The notes beneath the pieces are model-generated. The model was not told where the DNA came from and made no database searches. It saw only the letters and a list, made by a program, of their open reading frames with translations. From NCBI RefSeq assembly GCF_017744955.1, contig NZ_JAGIAG010000009.1, positions 1-64,000 of the forward strand: a DNA stretch of 64,000 nt, written 5' to 3'. A program made the translations under genes and the position numbers. This DNA is from Dokdonella sp. GTDB lineage: Bacteria; Pseudomonadota; Gammaproteobacteria; Xanthomonadales; Rhodanobacteraceae. Shown in pieces: positions 1 to 9,029 of this stretch; position 1 is the first letter of the stretch; every line of letters starts with the position of its first letter.

Positions 1-2885
1 ACCTGGCGCAGGTTGTCGCGCGTGTCGTAGACGTAGCCGGTGGTGGTATTGGCCGTGGCCGTGTCGACGCCGGCGAGGTTCTGGATCGTCTCGACCAGGC
101 GGTTGAGGCCGTCGTAGCGTTGCTGGGTGGTGATGCCGAGGCCGTCCTGCTGCAACACGCGATTGCCATTGCCGTCGTAGCCGTCGGCGACGCCGGGGGC
201 GGATAGGCCTTGCGACAGCTCGACCGCGGCGCCGGCCGCGTTGTTCAGGCGCACCAGTTGGCTCAGTGGGTTGTAGCTGCGGCTCAGGGCGCGCTTGATC
301 GTGCCGGACGGATCCTTGATCTGCTCGACGCGGCGGTTGCCGGCGGCGTCCAGGCACTGCGCGCTGCCGACGCCGCCGGGGCAGTAGTCGATCGTGTTGT
401 TCTGGTTGTCGGCGATCCGGATCAGCCGGTGCGCGTCGTCGTAGGTGTAGGCGAGGAAGGCGCCGTCGGGCTGGGTGACCTTCGTGACGTTGCCGACGGC
501 GTCGTAGTCGATGTGGGTAGTGGCATCGCCCACGCCCGGCGTGGCGTTGGCGCGCACGCTGCGGTCGGTCAGCCAGCCGCGTACGTGGTAGGCGAAGTCG
601 GTATACGTCCCGTTGGCGTCCTGCGTGCGCGTGACGCGGCCATTCTTGTCGTAGGTGACGTAGGTCGTGACCTGGCCGAGCGCGTTGGTCACCTTCCACA
701 GGTCGCCCTTGCGGTGCGGGCAGGCGCCGTTGCTGGCGCAGGTCGCGTCGTCGGTCAGGTAGTAGGTATAGGTGGTGAGATCGTCCTGGCCGGTCGTCAT
801 GCCGGTATCGCTGGCCGGGCGCGGGCCGTTGACGGAGCGGACCAGGCCGACCAGCGGGCAGGTGCCGGCGGTGACGTCGGCCGGTTCGCAATAGGTCGTC
901 ACCGTGCGGCGCACCTTCGCGCCGGCGGGCGGGGCGCTCGTCGCGCTGCACGTATAGCTCATCGCCGGGGCGTCGGCGGGGTCGAGTTCGCAGCGGGCCG
1001 TCGCTTGGCCGCGGGTGTTGTAGGTCCAGGTCGTCTTGGCTTCGAGGGTGCCGCTGGCGTTCTTCGTCGTGCGCTGGGTCGGCACCCGGAACGTCGTATC
1101 CCATGCGGTCTCGATCTTGCGGGCGCCGACAGGAAGAATGCTGGCCGTGACGTCGCAGACCTGGCCGGCGACGACGCCTTCCACGCGTTTCGTCTCCAGG
1201 TTGCGGATGGTGTCGTACTCGTAACAACTCTGATCGCCACCCCGGTCCACGCGCGCTGTCGCGTTGCCGTTGTTGTCGTAGGTCCATTGCGCCGGGACGC
1301 ATCCGGAGCACAGATCGGAAACACCATCCGTACGAACGACGCCTTGTTTCGTGACGAAGGTGTAGACGCGGTCAGTACCCAGCGGATCGGTCACCGTCGC
1401 CTGAGCATTGGGTGTGTCGTACGTGATCGAGTACCGCGATGCACCACCCGCATGTTCGGTCAGAGTCGCATACCCATCCACGTCGTAGGCGAAATTGGCG
1501 AAACGCGCTCCGTTTTCGTCCCCGATGCCGGTCAGGAACTCGGGGCGATCCACAGAAGACGTACGAGCCTGCTCGTTGTAGTAGAAAACCTTCGTCCCGC
1601 CCGAAACACCGGGGAACTGGATGGACGTGAGCAACCGGTCGGTTCGCGACGGATCCACCACGACCGCGCTGACACCTCCGTAGGCGAGGGTTATCTCGTT
1701 CTGCAAAGGGTCGATCAGCTTCGCCACTCGACCCGATAGATCGTAGATCCACTGGAGCGACCGACCGGCATCGTCCGTGACGGCGATGACCAGCCCCTCC
1801 GCGGGGGCGACCGTCTGAGGTGTCGTTGTCGTGCTGTAGGTGAGCGTCACGTAACGGCCGCTCTTCTCGATGCGTTTCGTCAACCGACCACCGGCGTCGT
1901 AGAGCTCGATCTGCTCGGTCGCTCCTACGTAGTATTGCCATCCGCCGCCAGGAATGTCCTGCAGGCGATCCGCCACGTCGGGATCGGATTCGTACGAACC
2001 ACCGGACAAGGGACGGAACTCGAAGGCCTCGCCGTTCGGCCGGCTGACGCCGACCTTCCCGGCAGACAGCTTCATGACGCTGGCGTCGTAGTTCGACGTC
2101 CAGTTGGGGCCGAACGGGTGTGGGAAGTTCGGGAGAACGGTTTCCTTCTTGCGCGACAGATAGGTCAGTTCCAGACCCAAGGTCGGATGCACGTAGACTG
2201 CTTCGCGCTGCGTCTTGATGCCCGTGCCCGGCGCGCAAGGGTTGCCGACTCCGGCCGGACCACCGACGCCTGAAGGACAGTTCGGGTTCTTGCTGGGGAC
2301 GACGGGAGGTACGCAGGTATCCATGTACCGCTGGGTGCCGGCCGGGCAGGTCGGAGTACAGGACGTGCCGTTCCATACCCGGTCGACATCGCAATAGCAT
2401 TTGGCATCGGCCTCGAAGTGCGCTCCGTCAGGGCAGCCGCAGGTCGGCCCGCCTCGCTCCGCCCCCGGCCCTCCGACATCCCAAACCAGACCATCAGCGG
2501 TGTTCTTGGCGGTCAGGCGGAATGTCGCCTGTGCCCAATTCGCACCGATGTATTGCGGCCGAACAATCGGCTGATCGATCGAGCAAGCGAGAACTATCGA
2601 ATTGACGACGTTGCAATCAGCGCCTCGATTCCATGCATGAGCCGCCGCAAAGCGTTGACACTGAAGCTGCGCCGCGGGAAGCCACTCATTCGGCGTCGGC
2701 CCGCCATAAAGAGGAGGCGCATCATTGCAGGCGGCCCCTGCGGCGACACACCACGCAATAGGGACAGAAGCCCCACTAGCTTCCACATGCTTCGGAAGCA
2801 TGAAGAACGCCGCCGCGATCAATAAAAAACGGATTGCAGACACTGACACAGAGTGCATCGCGACTGCACGTTCCAATCTATTCAT
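1..2885 (-). CDS. Secreted Rhs/YD-repeat protein, N-terminal part (runs off left edge)
   Basis: One uninterrupted frame covers the whole stretch, about 961 codons without a stop, and continues past position 1, so the C-terminal part is not visible. The ATG at 2885 follows GGGGGGACTT, a strong ribosome site. The product starts with a basic stretch and a hydrophobic segment (IRFLLIAAAFFML), probably an export signal. A Cys-rich region at about residues 95-190 has EGF-like CGC/CYC spacing. A DUF6531-like segment (HPTLGLELTYLSRKKE) follows, then many RHS/YD repeats such as TYDNNGNATARVD, TYDDAHRLIRIAD and YDGNGNRVLQQDG. Proteins of this type usually form a hollow beta-cocoon carrying a variable C-terminal toxin or adhesin; that end, and any immunity gene, would lie left of the window. 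Its first 350 bp upstream are AT-richer than the neighbourhood, suggesting a horizontally acquired segment. Confidence 0.88.
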   Translation of the reverse strand, partial: MNRLERAVAMHSVSVSAIRFLLIAAAFFMLPKHVEASGASVPIAWCVAAGAACNDAPPLYGGPTPNEWLPAAQLQCQRFAAAHAWNRGADCNVVNSIVLACSIDQPIVRPQYIGANWAQATFRLTAKNTADGLVWDVGGPGAERGGPTCGCPDGAHFEADAKCYCDVDRVWNGTSCTPTCPAGTQRYMDTCVPPVVPSKNPNCPSGVGGPAGVGNPCAPGTGIKTQREAVYVHPTLGLELTYLSRKKETVLPNFPHPFGPNWTSNYDASVMKLSAGKVGVSRPNGEAFEFRPLSGGSYESDPDVADRLQDIPGGGWQYYVGATEQIELYDAGGRLTKRIEKSGRYVTLTYSTTTTPQTVAPAEGLVIAVTDDAGRSLQWIYDLSGRVAKLIDPLQNEITLAYGGVSAVVVDPSRTDRLLTSIQFPGVSGGTKVFYYNEQARTSSVDRPEFLTGIGDENGARFANFAYDVDGYATLTEHAGGASRYSITYDTPNAQATVTDPLGTDRVYTFVTKQGVVRTDGVSDLCSGCVPAQWTYDNNGNATARVDRGGDQSCYEYDTIRNLETKRVEGVVAGQVCDVTASILPVGARKIETAWDTTFRVPTQRTTKNASGTLEAKTTWTYNTRGQATARCELDPADAPAMSYTCSATSAPPAGAKVRRTVTTYCEPADVTAGTCPLVGLVRSVNGPRPASDTGMTTGQDDLTTYTYYLTDDATCASNGACPHRKGDLWKVTNALGQVTTYVTYDKNGRVTRTQDANGTYTDFAYHVRGWLTDRSVRANATPGVGDATTHIDYDAVGNVTKVTQPDGAFLAYTYDDAHRLIRIADNQNNTIDYCPGGVGSAQCLDAAGNRRVEQIKDPSGTIKRALSRSYNPLSQLVRLNNAAGAAVELSQGLSAPGVADGYDGNGNRVLQQDGLGITTQQRYDGLNRLVETIQNLAGVDTATANTTTGYVYDTRDNLRQ

Positions 2886-2951
2886 AAGTCCCCCCAATAC
2901 CAAAAGCAGCAGCACCCGCCAAGACCGCCCAGACCTTATTATCAGACCTCG

Positions 2952-3153
2952 CTATTCGAAGATTTTCTTATTCTTCGCATACTGCCTCGCCTGCTGCCGT
3001 GCCCCGCCTCATCAAAAAATCCTGTACACGTTGATCCAGCGTCCGGGTACTGTATTGGCCGCCGGTCTATCGCCGAATACATCTGCGCGACCTCGTCCTC
3101 GCGGATCAGGTTTCGGATTTCAACAACGCCGGCCATGCAAAGCAGCAATCCCT
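2952..3153 (-). pseudogene. Frameshifted C-terminal relic of a PilT/PilU-family twitching ATPase
   Basis: Three short pieces in three different minus frames join into the C-terminus of a type IV pilus retraction ATPase. The first reads RNLIREDEVAQMYSAI (about 3117-3070). After an apparent 2-nt loss comes TGGQYSTRTLDQRVQDFL. After a further +1 shift come QARQYAKNKKIFE and a TAG stop at 2954-2952. The IREDxVAQMYSAIQTG, TLDQ and ARxYAKNKxIF signatures are typical of PilT-like proteins. The order and spacing fit the family, but the sequence preceding RNLIRED has lost part of the usual VEILLNTPxI segment. No intact gene can be assembled; this is a decayed remnant next to the Rhs gene. Confidence 0.75.
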
Positions 3154-3326
3154 AAAAGCCTTTTCGATGCCTTCGCCTTATTGCGTGCGCTTCATTGACC
3201 ATAGCATGTCAGTACGCTCAAGACGCTTCATCCACTGCCCTCTCCAGCACGAGCATGTCGTCCGAAGATCACTTGTAGCCCAGCGCGTTTGCCGTCGAAA
3301 CCCAACACTGTCTCGCGTTACGTCCT
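3154..3326. other. Non-coding stretch between the PilT relic and a LysR gene
   Basis: No open frame here has a ribosome site or recognisable protein similarity. Base composition is lower in GC than the surrounding genes. It may be further decayed coding sequence, but I see nothing that can be identified. Confidence 0.4.
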
Positions 3327-4223
3327 CTAGGCACCTCCAATGCGACCCGACTCGGCCTCCAACCACTCGAGAAACTCTTTGACCTGAACCTGCCGCTCGC
3401 GCCCCGGCAGACACAATGCACGATAGCGACTCCCATCGACGCACACGTCGTCACGGAACGGCTTCAACAACCCGGCCCGCACGCTGCCCGTGACCATCAC
3501 CGAACTGGCCAGCACCAGCCCTTCCCCAGCAATCGCGGCCTGCAAGGCGTAATGCTCTTCCTTGTACTCGAGCAGCGGCACCTTGCGACGCAGCCAGTCC
3601 ACGCCGGCGCGCTCGCACCATTCGCGCCAGCCGTCCTCGTACAGCGTCGAGTCCTGCCATGCGACCGAGATCAGCGCGGGCGCTTTCTTCGCCGCCGCCG
3701 CGACGACCGACGGCGTGCCGTAGACGCCAAAGCGTTCCTCCAATACCCATGGCGAGACGAGTCCGGGCACCGGGCCGCCGCCGTAGCGGATTGCGACGTC
3801 GATGCTGCGTTCGACGCGCAGGTCGACGACCTCGGGACGACCTTCCACGCGCACCTGCACCTCGGGATGCGCGGCGCGGAAGCGGTGCAATCGCGGCACC
3901 AGCCACAGCGCGGCGAACGAATCGGTCGTCGTCACCGTGACCACACCGGGCATCGGTGCCGTGCGCAGGGCGGCGAGCGCGTCGGCGATGTCGAGGAAGG
4001 CGCCGCTCAATCGGTCCTGCAGCTGGCGGCCTTGCGCGGTGAGCTCCACGCGGCGCGGCAAGCGAGCGAACAGCGATACGCCGAGGTCGTGTTCGAGCAG
4101 CCGGATCTGATGCGAGACCGCGGTCGGTGTCACGTGCAGTTCGGCGGCTGCGCGCTTGAAGCTGCGCAGGCGCGCGGCGGACTCGAATGCGCGCAGGGCG
4201 GTCAACGGGAGGCGGTCGAACAT
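3327..4223 (-). CDS. LysR-family regulator, GcvA-like
   Basis: This 298-residue protein has the standard LysR layout. The N-terminal winged helix-turn-helix (LPLTALRAFESAARLRSFKRAAAELHV, then TPTAVSHQIRLLEHDLG) is at residues 5-63. A periplasmic-binding-protein-like effector domain begins near residue 90 (VVTVTTTDSFAALWLVPRL). The TVSHQIR-type recognition helix and the DSFAA..LVPRL motif match the GcvA/AmpR branch. It is divergent from the FMN reductase gene at 4330. A perfect inverted repeat with a T-N11-A core lies 13 bp before its ATG, where a LysR protein would bind to control itself and the neighbour. The effector is unknown; control of the reductase is inferred from arrangement. Confidence 0.9.
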   Translation of the reverse strand: MFDRLPLTALRAFESAARLRSFKRAAAELHVTPTAVSHQIRLLEHDLGVSLFARLPRRVELTAQGRQLQDRLSGAFLDIADALAALRTAPMPGVVTVTTTDSFAALWLVPRLHRFRAAHPEVQVRVEGRPEVVDLRVERSIDVAIRYGGGPVPGLVSPWVLEERFGVYGTPSVVAAAAKKAPALISVAWQDSTLYEDGWREWCERAGVDWLRRKVPLLEYKEEHYALQAAIAGEGLVLASSVMVTGSVRAGLLKPFRDDVCVDGSRYRALCLPGRERQVQVKEFLEWLEAESGRIGGA

Positions 4224-4235
4224 GCGCGGCTCTCG

Positions 4236-4252
4236 GATGAACTCAGTTCATC
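4236..4252. promoter_or_regulatory. LysR-type operator palindrome
   Basis: GATGAACTCAGTTCATC is a perfect 7-3-7 inverted repeat with the T-N11-A core expected for LysR sites (TGAACTCAGTTCA). It lies between the divergent LysR gene (start 4223) and the FMN reductase (start 4330). Binding by that regulator is inferred. Confidence 0.6.
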
Positions 4253-4329
4253 CCGGGAAAAATATCGTCGTTTGCCAATCCTGGCAGCGGACGAGGACGA
4301 TGCGCGCATCTTAGCTCCGGAGAACGACC

Positions 4330-4989
4330 TTGCCGCTTCGAACACCCATCCACGAGGAAAAACAGGATTTGCTCATCCTGATTGGCAGCCCGCGCCGCGA
4401 CGGCAACAGCGCGACGCTGGCCGAAGTGGTCCGGCGCGGCGCCGAGGCGGCCGGCACCCGTGCGCAGGTGTGCTTCCTCGACGACTGCATCGGCCACCTG
4501 CTGCACGACACGCGCAATCCGCGCGAGGGCGTCGCCGAGGACGGCTACGCGGAACTCTTCCTCGACCGCTTCCTTCCGGCCGACGGCGTCGTCTTCTGCA
4601 CACCGGTGTACTGGTACGGCATGTCGGCGCAGACCAAGGCCTTCCTGGATCGCGCGTTCGAGTACTACGTCGCCGGTCATCCGCGCCACGAGGAGGTACT
4701 GGCCGGCATGCAGCGCAAGCGCATCGGCCTGTGCGTGGCGTCGGAGGAGAGCTATCCGGGCGTGGCGCTCGGCATCGTGCATCAGATGCAGGAGTTCGCG
4801 CGCTACACGCATTCGTCCTTCGTGGGCGTCGTCCACGGCGTCGGCAATCGCCGCGGCGAGGTGGTTCGCGATCCGCGCAACCCGGTGGCGGCGGCCGAAG
4901 CGCTCGGCCGCGAATTCTTCGCGCGCGCCTATTCGGACTATCGCGCCGACACGCCGCGCAGCACGACGGTCTGGGCGGCCGCCGACTGA
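4330..4989 (+). CDS. NAD(P)H-dependent FMN reductase / flavodoxin-like oxidoreductase
   Basis: The 219-residue product has a flavodoxin-like fold of the FMN_red family. The phosphate-binding loop GSPRRDGNSATL is at residues 19-30, and TPVYWYGMSAQTKAFLDRA at about 91-109 is the segment that contacts the flavin ring in this family. The start is read as TTG at 4330 because an in-frame TAG at 4312 blocks earlier starts and CCGGAG sits 7 nt upstream. It is expected to be a cytosolic reductase of quinones, azo or nitro compounds, or flavin; the substrate cannot be told. It is divergent from a LysR regulator that probably controls it. A terminator-like hairpin lies between its end and the convergent gene at 5198. 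Confidence 0.85.
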   Translation: MPLRTPIHEEKQDLLILIGSPRRDGNSATLAEVVRRGAEAAGTRAQVCFLDDCIGHLLHDTRNPREGVAEDGYAELFLDRFLPADGVVFCTPVYWYGMSAQTKAFLDRAFEYYVAGHPRHEEVLAGMQRKRIGLCVASEESYPGVALGIVHQMQEFARYTHSSFVGVVHGVGNRRGEVVRDPRNPVAAAEALGREFFARAYSDYRADTPRSTTVWAAAD

Positions 4990-5089
4990 CGGACGTTGCA
5001 CCGCTGCGTCGGTCGAACACGTCGGCGAACGTTCAATCGGCGATGCGCGGAGCAGCACTTAGACTACGAGTCGCAGCTTGCCCCGCAAG

Positions 5090-5130
5090 AAAAAACGATC
5101 TTCGGCACGCGGCTCGGCCGCCGAAGATCG
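5090..5130 (-). terminator. Rho-independent terminator for the CxxCH-protein gene
   Basis: An 11-bp stem, CGATCTTCGGC (5096-5106) with GCCGAAGATCG (5120-5130), is followed on the minus strand by six T residues (5095-5090). It lies about 70 bp beyond the stop of the leftward gene ending at 5198. Confidence 0.8.
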
Positions 5131-5197
5131 CCTTCGTCCGTCCGAATGCGGCGCCGGCCCTCGAGAAGCCGGGCGTCGCATTCGGCCTGCGCTCACG

Positions 5198-6670
5198 TCA
5201 TGGCCCCGGCACGCCGTTGGCGTCCAGGAATCCTTCCAGCACGCGTTTGCGATGCGGCAGGAACACGTCGGTCAAGGCATTGGAAATCCGGAACCGCGGG
5301 CCGTCCGGACCGCTGTTGTCGACGTCGGAATCCTGCTCGGAAACGTGCGTGAAGCCGAGCGAGGATGGCCACGCGCCGAGCCCGCCGCCCATGTCCCTGC
5401 CCACGGCGAAGGAATGGCAGCCGGCGCACGAGAGCGCCAGCGCGCGATTGAGCACGTGCGTGGCGTTCAATCCCGTCGCTCCAGGGATCGTGCCGAGCTT
5501 CGTCGTGATCGCCCTTCGGAAGGCCGTACTGGCCTGCGTCGTGTAGTCGCTGATCACGTCCTGCACGTCGCTTTCCTTGGCGTTGAAGGTCTCCGGCGGG
5601 AAATAGTTGAACAGGTTGATGTCGGCGGTCGTCAGCGGCAGCACCTGGTTGGTGACGAAGTCGTTCTGGAAGTTGGCCGACTTCGAGTGCGCGCCGCTGA
5701 ACAGCCCGCCGAACGGATTGGTCTTCACCGTCGACGGCGTGATCTTGAGCGTGCACACGCCCGGCGACGGGCATTGCCGGGACATCTTGAACTCGCGCAG
5801 CATCCAGTTGCTCTGCATGAACTGGTTGGTGCGGATCTGCCCGTGTCCGCTCGCGCCGGCACCGTAGTTGTCCGGGTGGACCACCGGAGAGAATCCGGCC
5901 AAGCCGTCGAAGTAGAACTTGTGCAGCCGCGTGGCGCGCGTGGCGGCACTCACGGAAGCAAGGTCGTGCCAGAACTCCGCCACGGGCAGGCAGCCTTGTA
6001 AGCCGAGGGCCGGCGTCGGATTCGGCAGGACCGCCTCGAAGATGATCAGATTCCTCTTCCGGCCATTGGTCTTGCCGGAATTGCGCGCGAAGATCATGCG
6101 GTACTCGCCGCAATCCGAACCGTCGGCCGCGGCGAGATCGAAGCGGTTGAACAGCCCGATCGCGGAATAGCCCTGGCCGCTGTCTCCGATGACGGTGTCG
6201 AACGGATTGTTCTCGAGCTTCGCTTCGGCACCTTCGATCCGGGGGCATTCGTACGGAAACGCGTCGAACGACTCGAACGCCGCATCGTCGCAATGCTTGA
6301 CGACGGGGTCGGCGAACTGCAGGTTGGCGTGATCGTTCTGCGTATCCCACCAGCGGCGGAACAAGTCGCGGGTGTCGTTGATCGTGCCGATGGTGGAGCC
6401 GCCGCGCGCGATCAGGGTGTTCATGGTTTCGAACAGCGAGAAACCGGCCAGGATCGACTGGTCGGTGATCGCCAGCGACTTGCGCGGATCGATCACCACG
6501 CCGGTGCCGCCGAGGATCGGTTCCGTTCCGACGCCGCGCCGCTCGGAACTGAGCGCGGGATCAGTACTTGCCGAGGAATTCGTGGAGGCGAGGCTCGCAA
6601 CCGCCGTCACCACCGCCACGGCCAGACCGAGTACCGCCCTGGATGGAATCGCCTTCAACCGGGTGGACAT
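5198..6670 (-). CDS. Exported protein with one CxxCH haem motif, function unknown
   Basis: The start is the ATG at 6670, preceded by GGGAGAAAGCGC, giving 490 residues. A basic N-terminus and the hydrophobic run AVLGLAVAVVTAVASLAS look like a Sec signal peptide. A single c-type haem motif, CAGCH, sits near residue 420 (ALALSCAGCHSFAVGRDMGGGL). Other Cys residues are scattered, as expected of a periplasmic protein with disulfides. The C-terminal part (RISNALTDVFLPHRKRVLEGFL) has no domain I recognise. I know similar long, single-haem hypothetical proteins from Xanthomonadales and myxobacteria, but not their role. The 298 bp upstream of the start hold no gene I can support. A strong terminator follows at 5090-5130. 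Confidence 0.75.
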   Translation of the reverse strand: MSTRLKAIPSRAVLGLAVAVVTAVASLASTNSSASTDPALSSERRGVGTEPILGGTGVVIDPRKSLAITDQSILAGFSLFETMNTLIARGGSTIGTINDTRDLFRRWWDTQNDHANLQFADPVVKHCDDAAFESFDAFPYECPRIEGAEAKLENNPFDTVIGDSGQGYSAIGLFNRFDLAAADGSDCGEYRMIFARNSGKTNGRKRNLIIFEAVLPNPTPALGLQGCLPVAEFWHDLASVSAATRATRLHKFYFDGLAGFSPVVHPDNYGAGASGHGQIRTNQFMQSNWMLREFKMSRQCPSPGVCTLKITPSTVKTNPFGGLFSGAHSKSANFQNDFVTNQVLPLTTADINLFNYFPPETFNAKESDVQDVISDYTTQASTAFRRAITTKLGTIPGATGLNATHVLNRALALSCAGCHSFAVGRDMGGGLGAWPSSLGFTHVSEQDSDVDNSGPDGPRFRISNALTDVFLPHRKRVLEGFLDANGVPGP

Positions 6671-6968
6671 GCGCTTTCTCCCAAAAGCCGGAATGCACTC
6701 AGGAAATGGGAGTCCGGGCCATGGGCGCTGAATGAAGTCTTGGTTCCCCTGCCCCAAACTTCCGCCGACGTCGCGCGGAACCCCTCTGCCCCGCGTCGAC
6801 GCCGGCGGAGTATAGGGCGGCGTTCCCGCGGGCCGTCCGTGACCTGCGTAGCGCTATTTGGCATTTTGTAAGAGTTGCCGACCGGGGCAATTGCACGATT
6901 GCGCCCGCGCTGCGGATCGCCCGGTTCGCCGCGGACGCGGCTACCGACGACACACGATCGAGGCACGC

Positions 6969-8342
6969 TCAATCGACTCCGTCGGCGAACAACAAGTCGT
7001 CGACGAGCGCCGCGACGGTCTGTATCTGCGCCGGACCCGCGCCGGTGGCGACGTTCGCACCGACCAGGACGCGCCCCGGCAGCACGTTCAACGTCACCGC
7101 GGTCATTTCGTGCACGCCGTCGCTGGCGATCGGCAGCAGGTAACGCAGCCGGCCGCCGTCGCCGAAGCTCGCGTCGGGCTCGAAGTCGGGCATCAGCCGC
7201 AGCAGGCTGATGCCGCGCCGGCCGTCGCCGGCGTAGCTCTGGCCGAGGATCAGGTACTTGCCGTCGCCCTGGCGCACGATGCGCCTGGCCGCGTCGCTGT
7301 TGTGCAGCGGATTGACCGGATCCGGGCCGGCGAAGTCGAGCGCGTAGCGGCGCATGCCGTCGGCGCCGAGCGTCAGGTCGGGCTGGCCGTCGGCGCGCCA
7401 GCGGCCGAGGTAGTAGTCGCCGCCGACGGCACCGACGCGCAGGATCGAGCCGTCGTGCAGCACCAGGCTGCCGCCGCTGGTGCCGCCGGTCGGCTGCGGC
7501 AGCATCAGCGGGTCATAGACGCTGTAGCCGGGACCGTCCGCGCCGAAACCGGCGTCGGCCTGGCCGCCCGGCTGCAGGCGAGCGGCGAACTCGACGTGGC
7601 TGTTGCCGTTGCCGAGGCGGTAGCCGGTCGCGACGATGCGTCCGTCGGCCATGCGCTGCAAGCCGTTGACGAAGCGGGGCGCGATCGACAGCGCCAGGCT
7701 CGCGCGGCCGGCATCACCGAAACCCTCGACCGGCTGGCCGTCCTGCGTGAACTGCGCGATTGCCAGTTTCGCCGCCGGCATCGCCGCCGCGCTGCCGCCG
7801 ATCAGGATCGTGCCCGCCGGCGACAGTGCGAGCTTGCTGGCGCGATCGTCGCCGTCACCGCCGAGATCGAAGGCGACGTTCAGCACGCCGCTGCCGAGCA
7901 GGCCGGTGTCGAGGTCGCCGTCGGCGGTCAGGCGGTACACAGTAAAGTCGCCGCAGCCGGCGATCGCCAGCCACAAGCGCCCGGCTGCGTCGACGACGGC
8001 GTCGCTGACGCGCCCGGCCGGGCACGGCGGCACGTACGTGCGCAGGCCGGCGTCGCCGAAGCTGTAGTCGGGGAAACCGTTCGCACCGAGGCGATACACG
8101 CTCATGCGGTACTCGTCGGCGCCGCTCTGCATGTTGCCGACGAGGTAGAGCCGCTGGCCGGCCGGCAGCACGGCGACGATCGAATCGCTGCGGTCGTTGC
8201 CGAACGGCCCCGGATAGAAACCGTGGCCGGGGTACTCGCCGTCGGTGCCGAAGCTCGCGTCGGGCGAACCGTCGGCGGCGACGGCCGCGCCGCCGAAGGC
8301 GATCGACAGGGACAGGGTGGCGCGAAGCAGATTCGTGCGCAT
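6969..8342 (-). CDS. Exported delta-60 repeat (beta-propeller-like) protein
   Basis: The 457-residue protein begins with a clear signal peptide (LLRATLSLSIAFGGAAVAADG). It then carries repeated units with the pattern (D/E)-x-SFG-x-DG-x near the start of each repeat, as in DASFGTDGEY, DYSFGDAGLR, DAGFGADGPG, DLTLGADGMR and DASFGDGGRL. This is the delta-60 repeat signature, roughly 50-60 residues per unit, seen in large exported proteins of Gram-negative bacteria. The protein ends LLFADGVD, close to the IFADGFDAG end of the BNR protein at 17815; this recurring tail may be a sorting or secretion tag. The function is unknown. Confidence 0.82.
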   Translation of the reverse strand: MRTNLLRATLSLSIAFGGAAVAADGSPDASFGTDGEYPGHGFYPGPFGNDRSDSIVAVLPAGQRLYLVGNMQSGADEYRMSVYRLGANGFPDYSFGDAGLRTYVPPCPAGRVSDAVVDAAGRLWLAIAGCGDFTVYRLTADGDLDTGLLGSGVLNVAFDLGGDGDDRASKLALSPAGTILIGGSAAAMPAAKLAIAQFTQDGQPVEGFGDAGRASLALSIAPRFVNGLQRMADGRIVATGYRLGNGNSHVEFAARLQPGGQADAGFGADGPGYSVYDPLMLPQPTGGTSGGSLVLHDGSILRVGAVGGDYYLGRWRADGQPDLTLGADGMRRYALDFAGPDPVNPLHNSDAARRIVRQGDGKYLILGQSYAGDGRRGISLLRLMPDFEPDASFGDGGRLRYLLPIASDGVHEMTAVTLNVLPGRVLVGANVATGAGPAQIQTVAALVDDLLFADGVD

Positions 8343-8410
8343 GGCGGTGTTTCCTCGTGGGCTGGTCCGACATACGCGGACCGGGGCACATGGGGATCAC
8401 GCCACGCTCG

Positions 8411-8935
8411 CTAGTCGTTGCCGCCGCCGCGCCGCTCGAGCGACTGCAACAGGCTCGGAACGAACTTCTCGGAATAGCCGGACAAGAAGCACCAGGCCAT
8501 CAGCTTGCCGAAGTCCTTGATCGAGACCGGGCGGATTTCCAGCACGAGGTGCAGATTCAGCGGCTCCTTCCCCTCTGGCGCGGTGAAGGTCGGGAACAGG
8601 TTGCTGGTGAACAGTCCGCCGCCGGCATCGCCGGTCAGGATGCCGGCCATGAAGACCAGATAGAGGATGCCGGCCATGACCAGGCCGGCGAGCAGCGGAA
8701 TCACCAGGCTCCACCACGACTCGACCAGCCCGTGCACCTCGCTCCCGCTCAGCTTCGGAATCCGGCGGATGATCGACATCTCGGCGCCGAGCGCGCCGGC
8801 GAGCATGGCGAAGAACAGGGTTCCCATCTGCGTCGTCGTCAGCGCGAAGGCGAACGTGAGCGCCGCGGCGGCGGCGATCACGACGATCGTGCAGAGACCG
8901 ACCCGACGCAGCAGACTCAGGCGCTCAGCGTCCAT
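8411..8935 (-). CDS. Small inner-membrane protein of unknown function
   Basis: The 174-residue product has four hydrophobic segments that can span the membrane. They lie at roughly residues 12-32 (VGLCTIVVIAAAAALTFAF), 36-52 (QMGTLFFAMLAGALGAE), 74-92 (LVIPLLAGLVMAGILYLVF) and 92-100. A soluble C-terminal tail ends ERRGGGND. The ATG at 8935 follows GGGGAGTCAC, a good ribosome site. The central loop SIIRRIPKLSG is basic, suggesting a cytoplasmic side. I do not recognise a family. It lies between the delta-60 protein and rsgA on the same strand, with gaps of about 70-95 bp. Confidence 0.65.
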   Translation of the reverse strand: MDAERLSLLRRVGLCTIVVIAAAAALTFAFALTTTQMGTLFFAMLAGALGAEMSIIRRIPKLSGSEVHGLVESWWSLVIPLLAGLVMAGILYLVFMAGILTGDAGGGLFTSNLFPTFTAPEGKEPLNLHLVLEIRPVSIKDFGKLMAWCFLSGYSEKFVPSLLQSLERRGGGND

Positions 8936-9029
8936 GTGACTCCCCTTCGCGGCGCGGGCGCATGGCGCCAGCCGCGCCGTGCATCTTTGACCTAGGCACG
9001 AACGCGGTCAAGCGACCCGGCGCGACCGC

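Noticed and set aside
3178..3444. Small minus-strand frame overlapping the LysR gene end
   Set aside because: It has no ribosome site, overlaps the LysR C-terminus and shows no recognisable protein motif.
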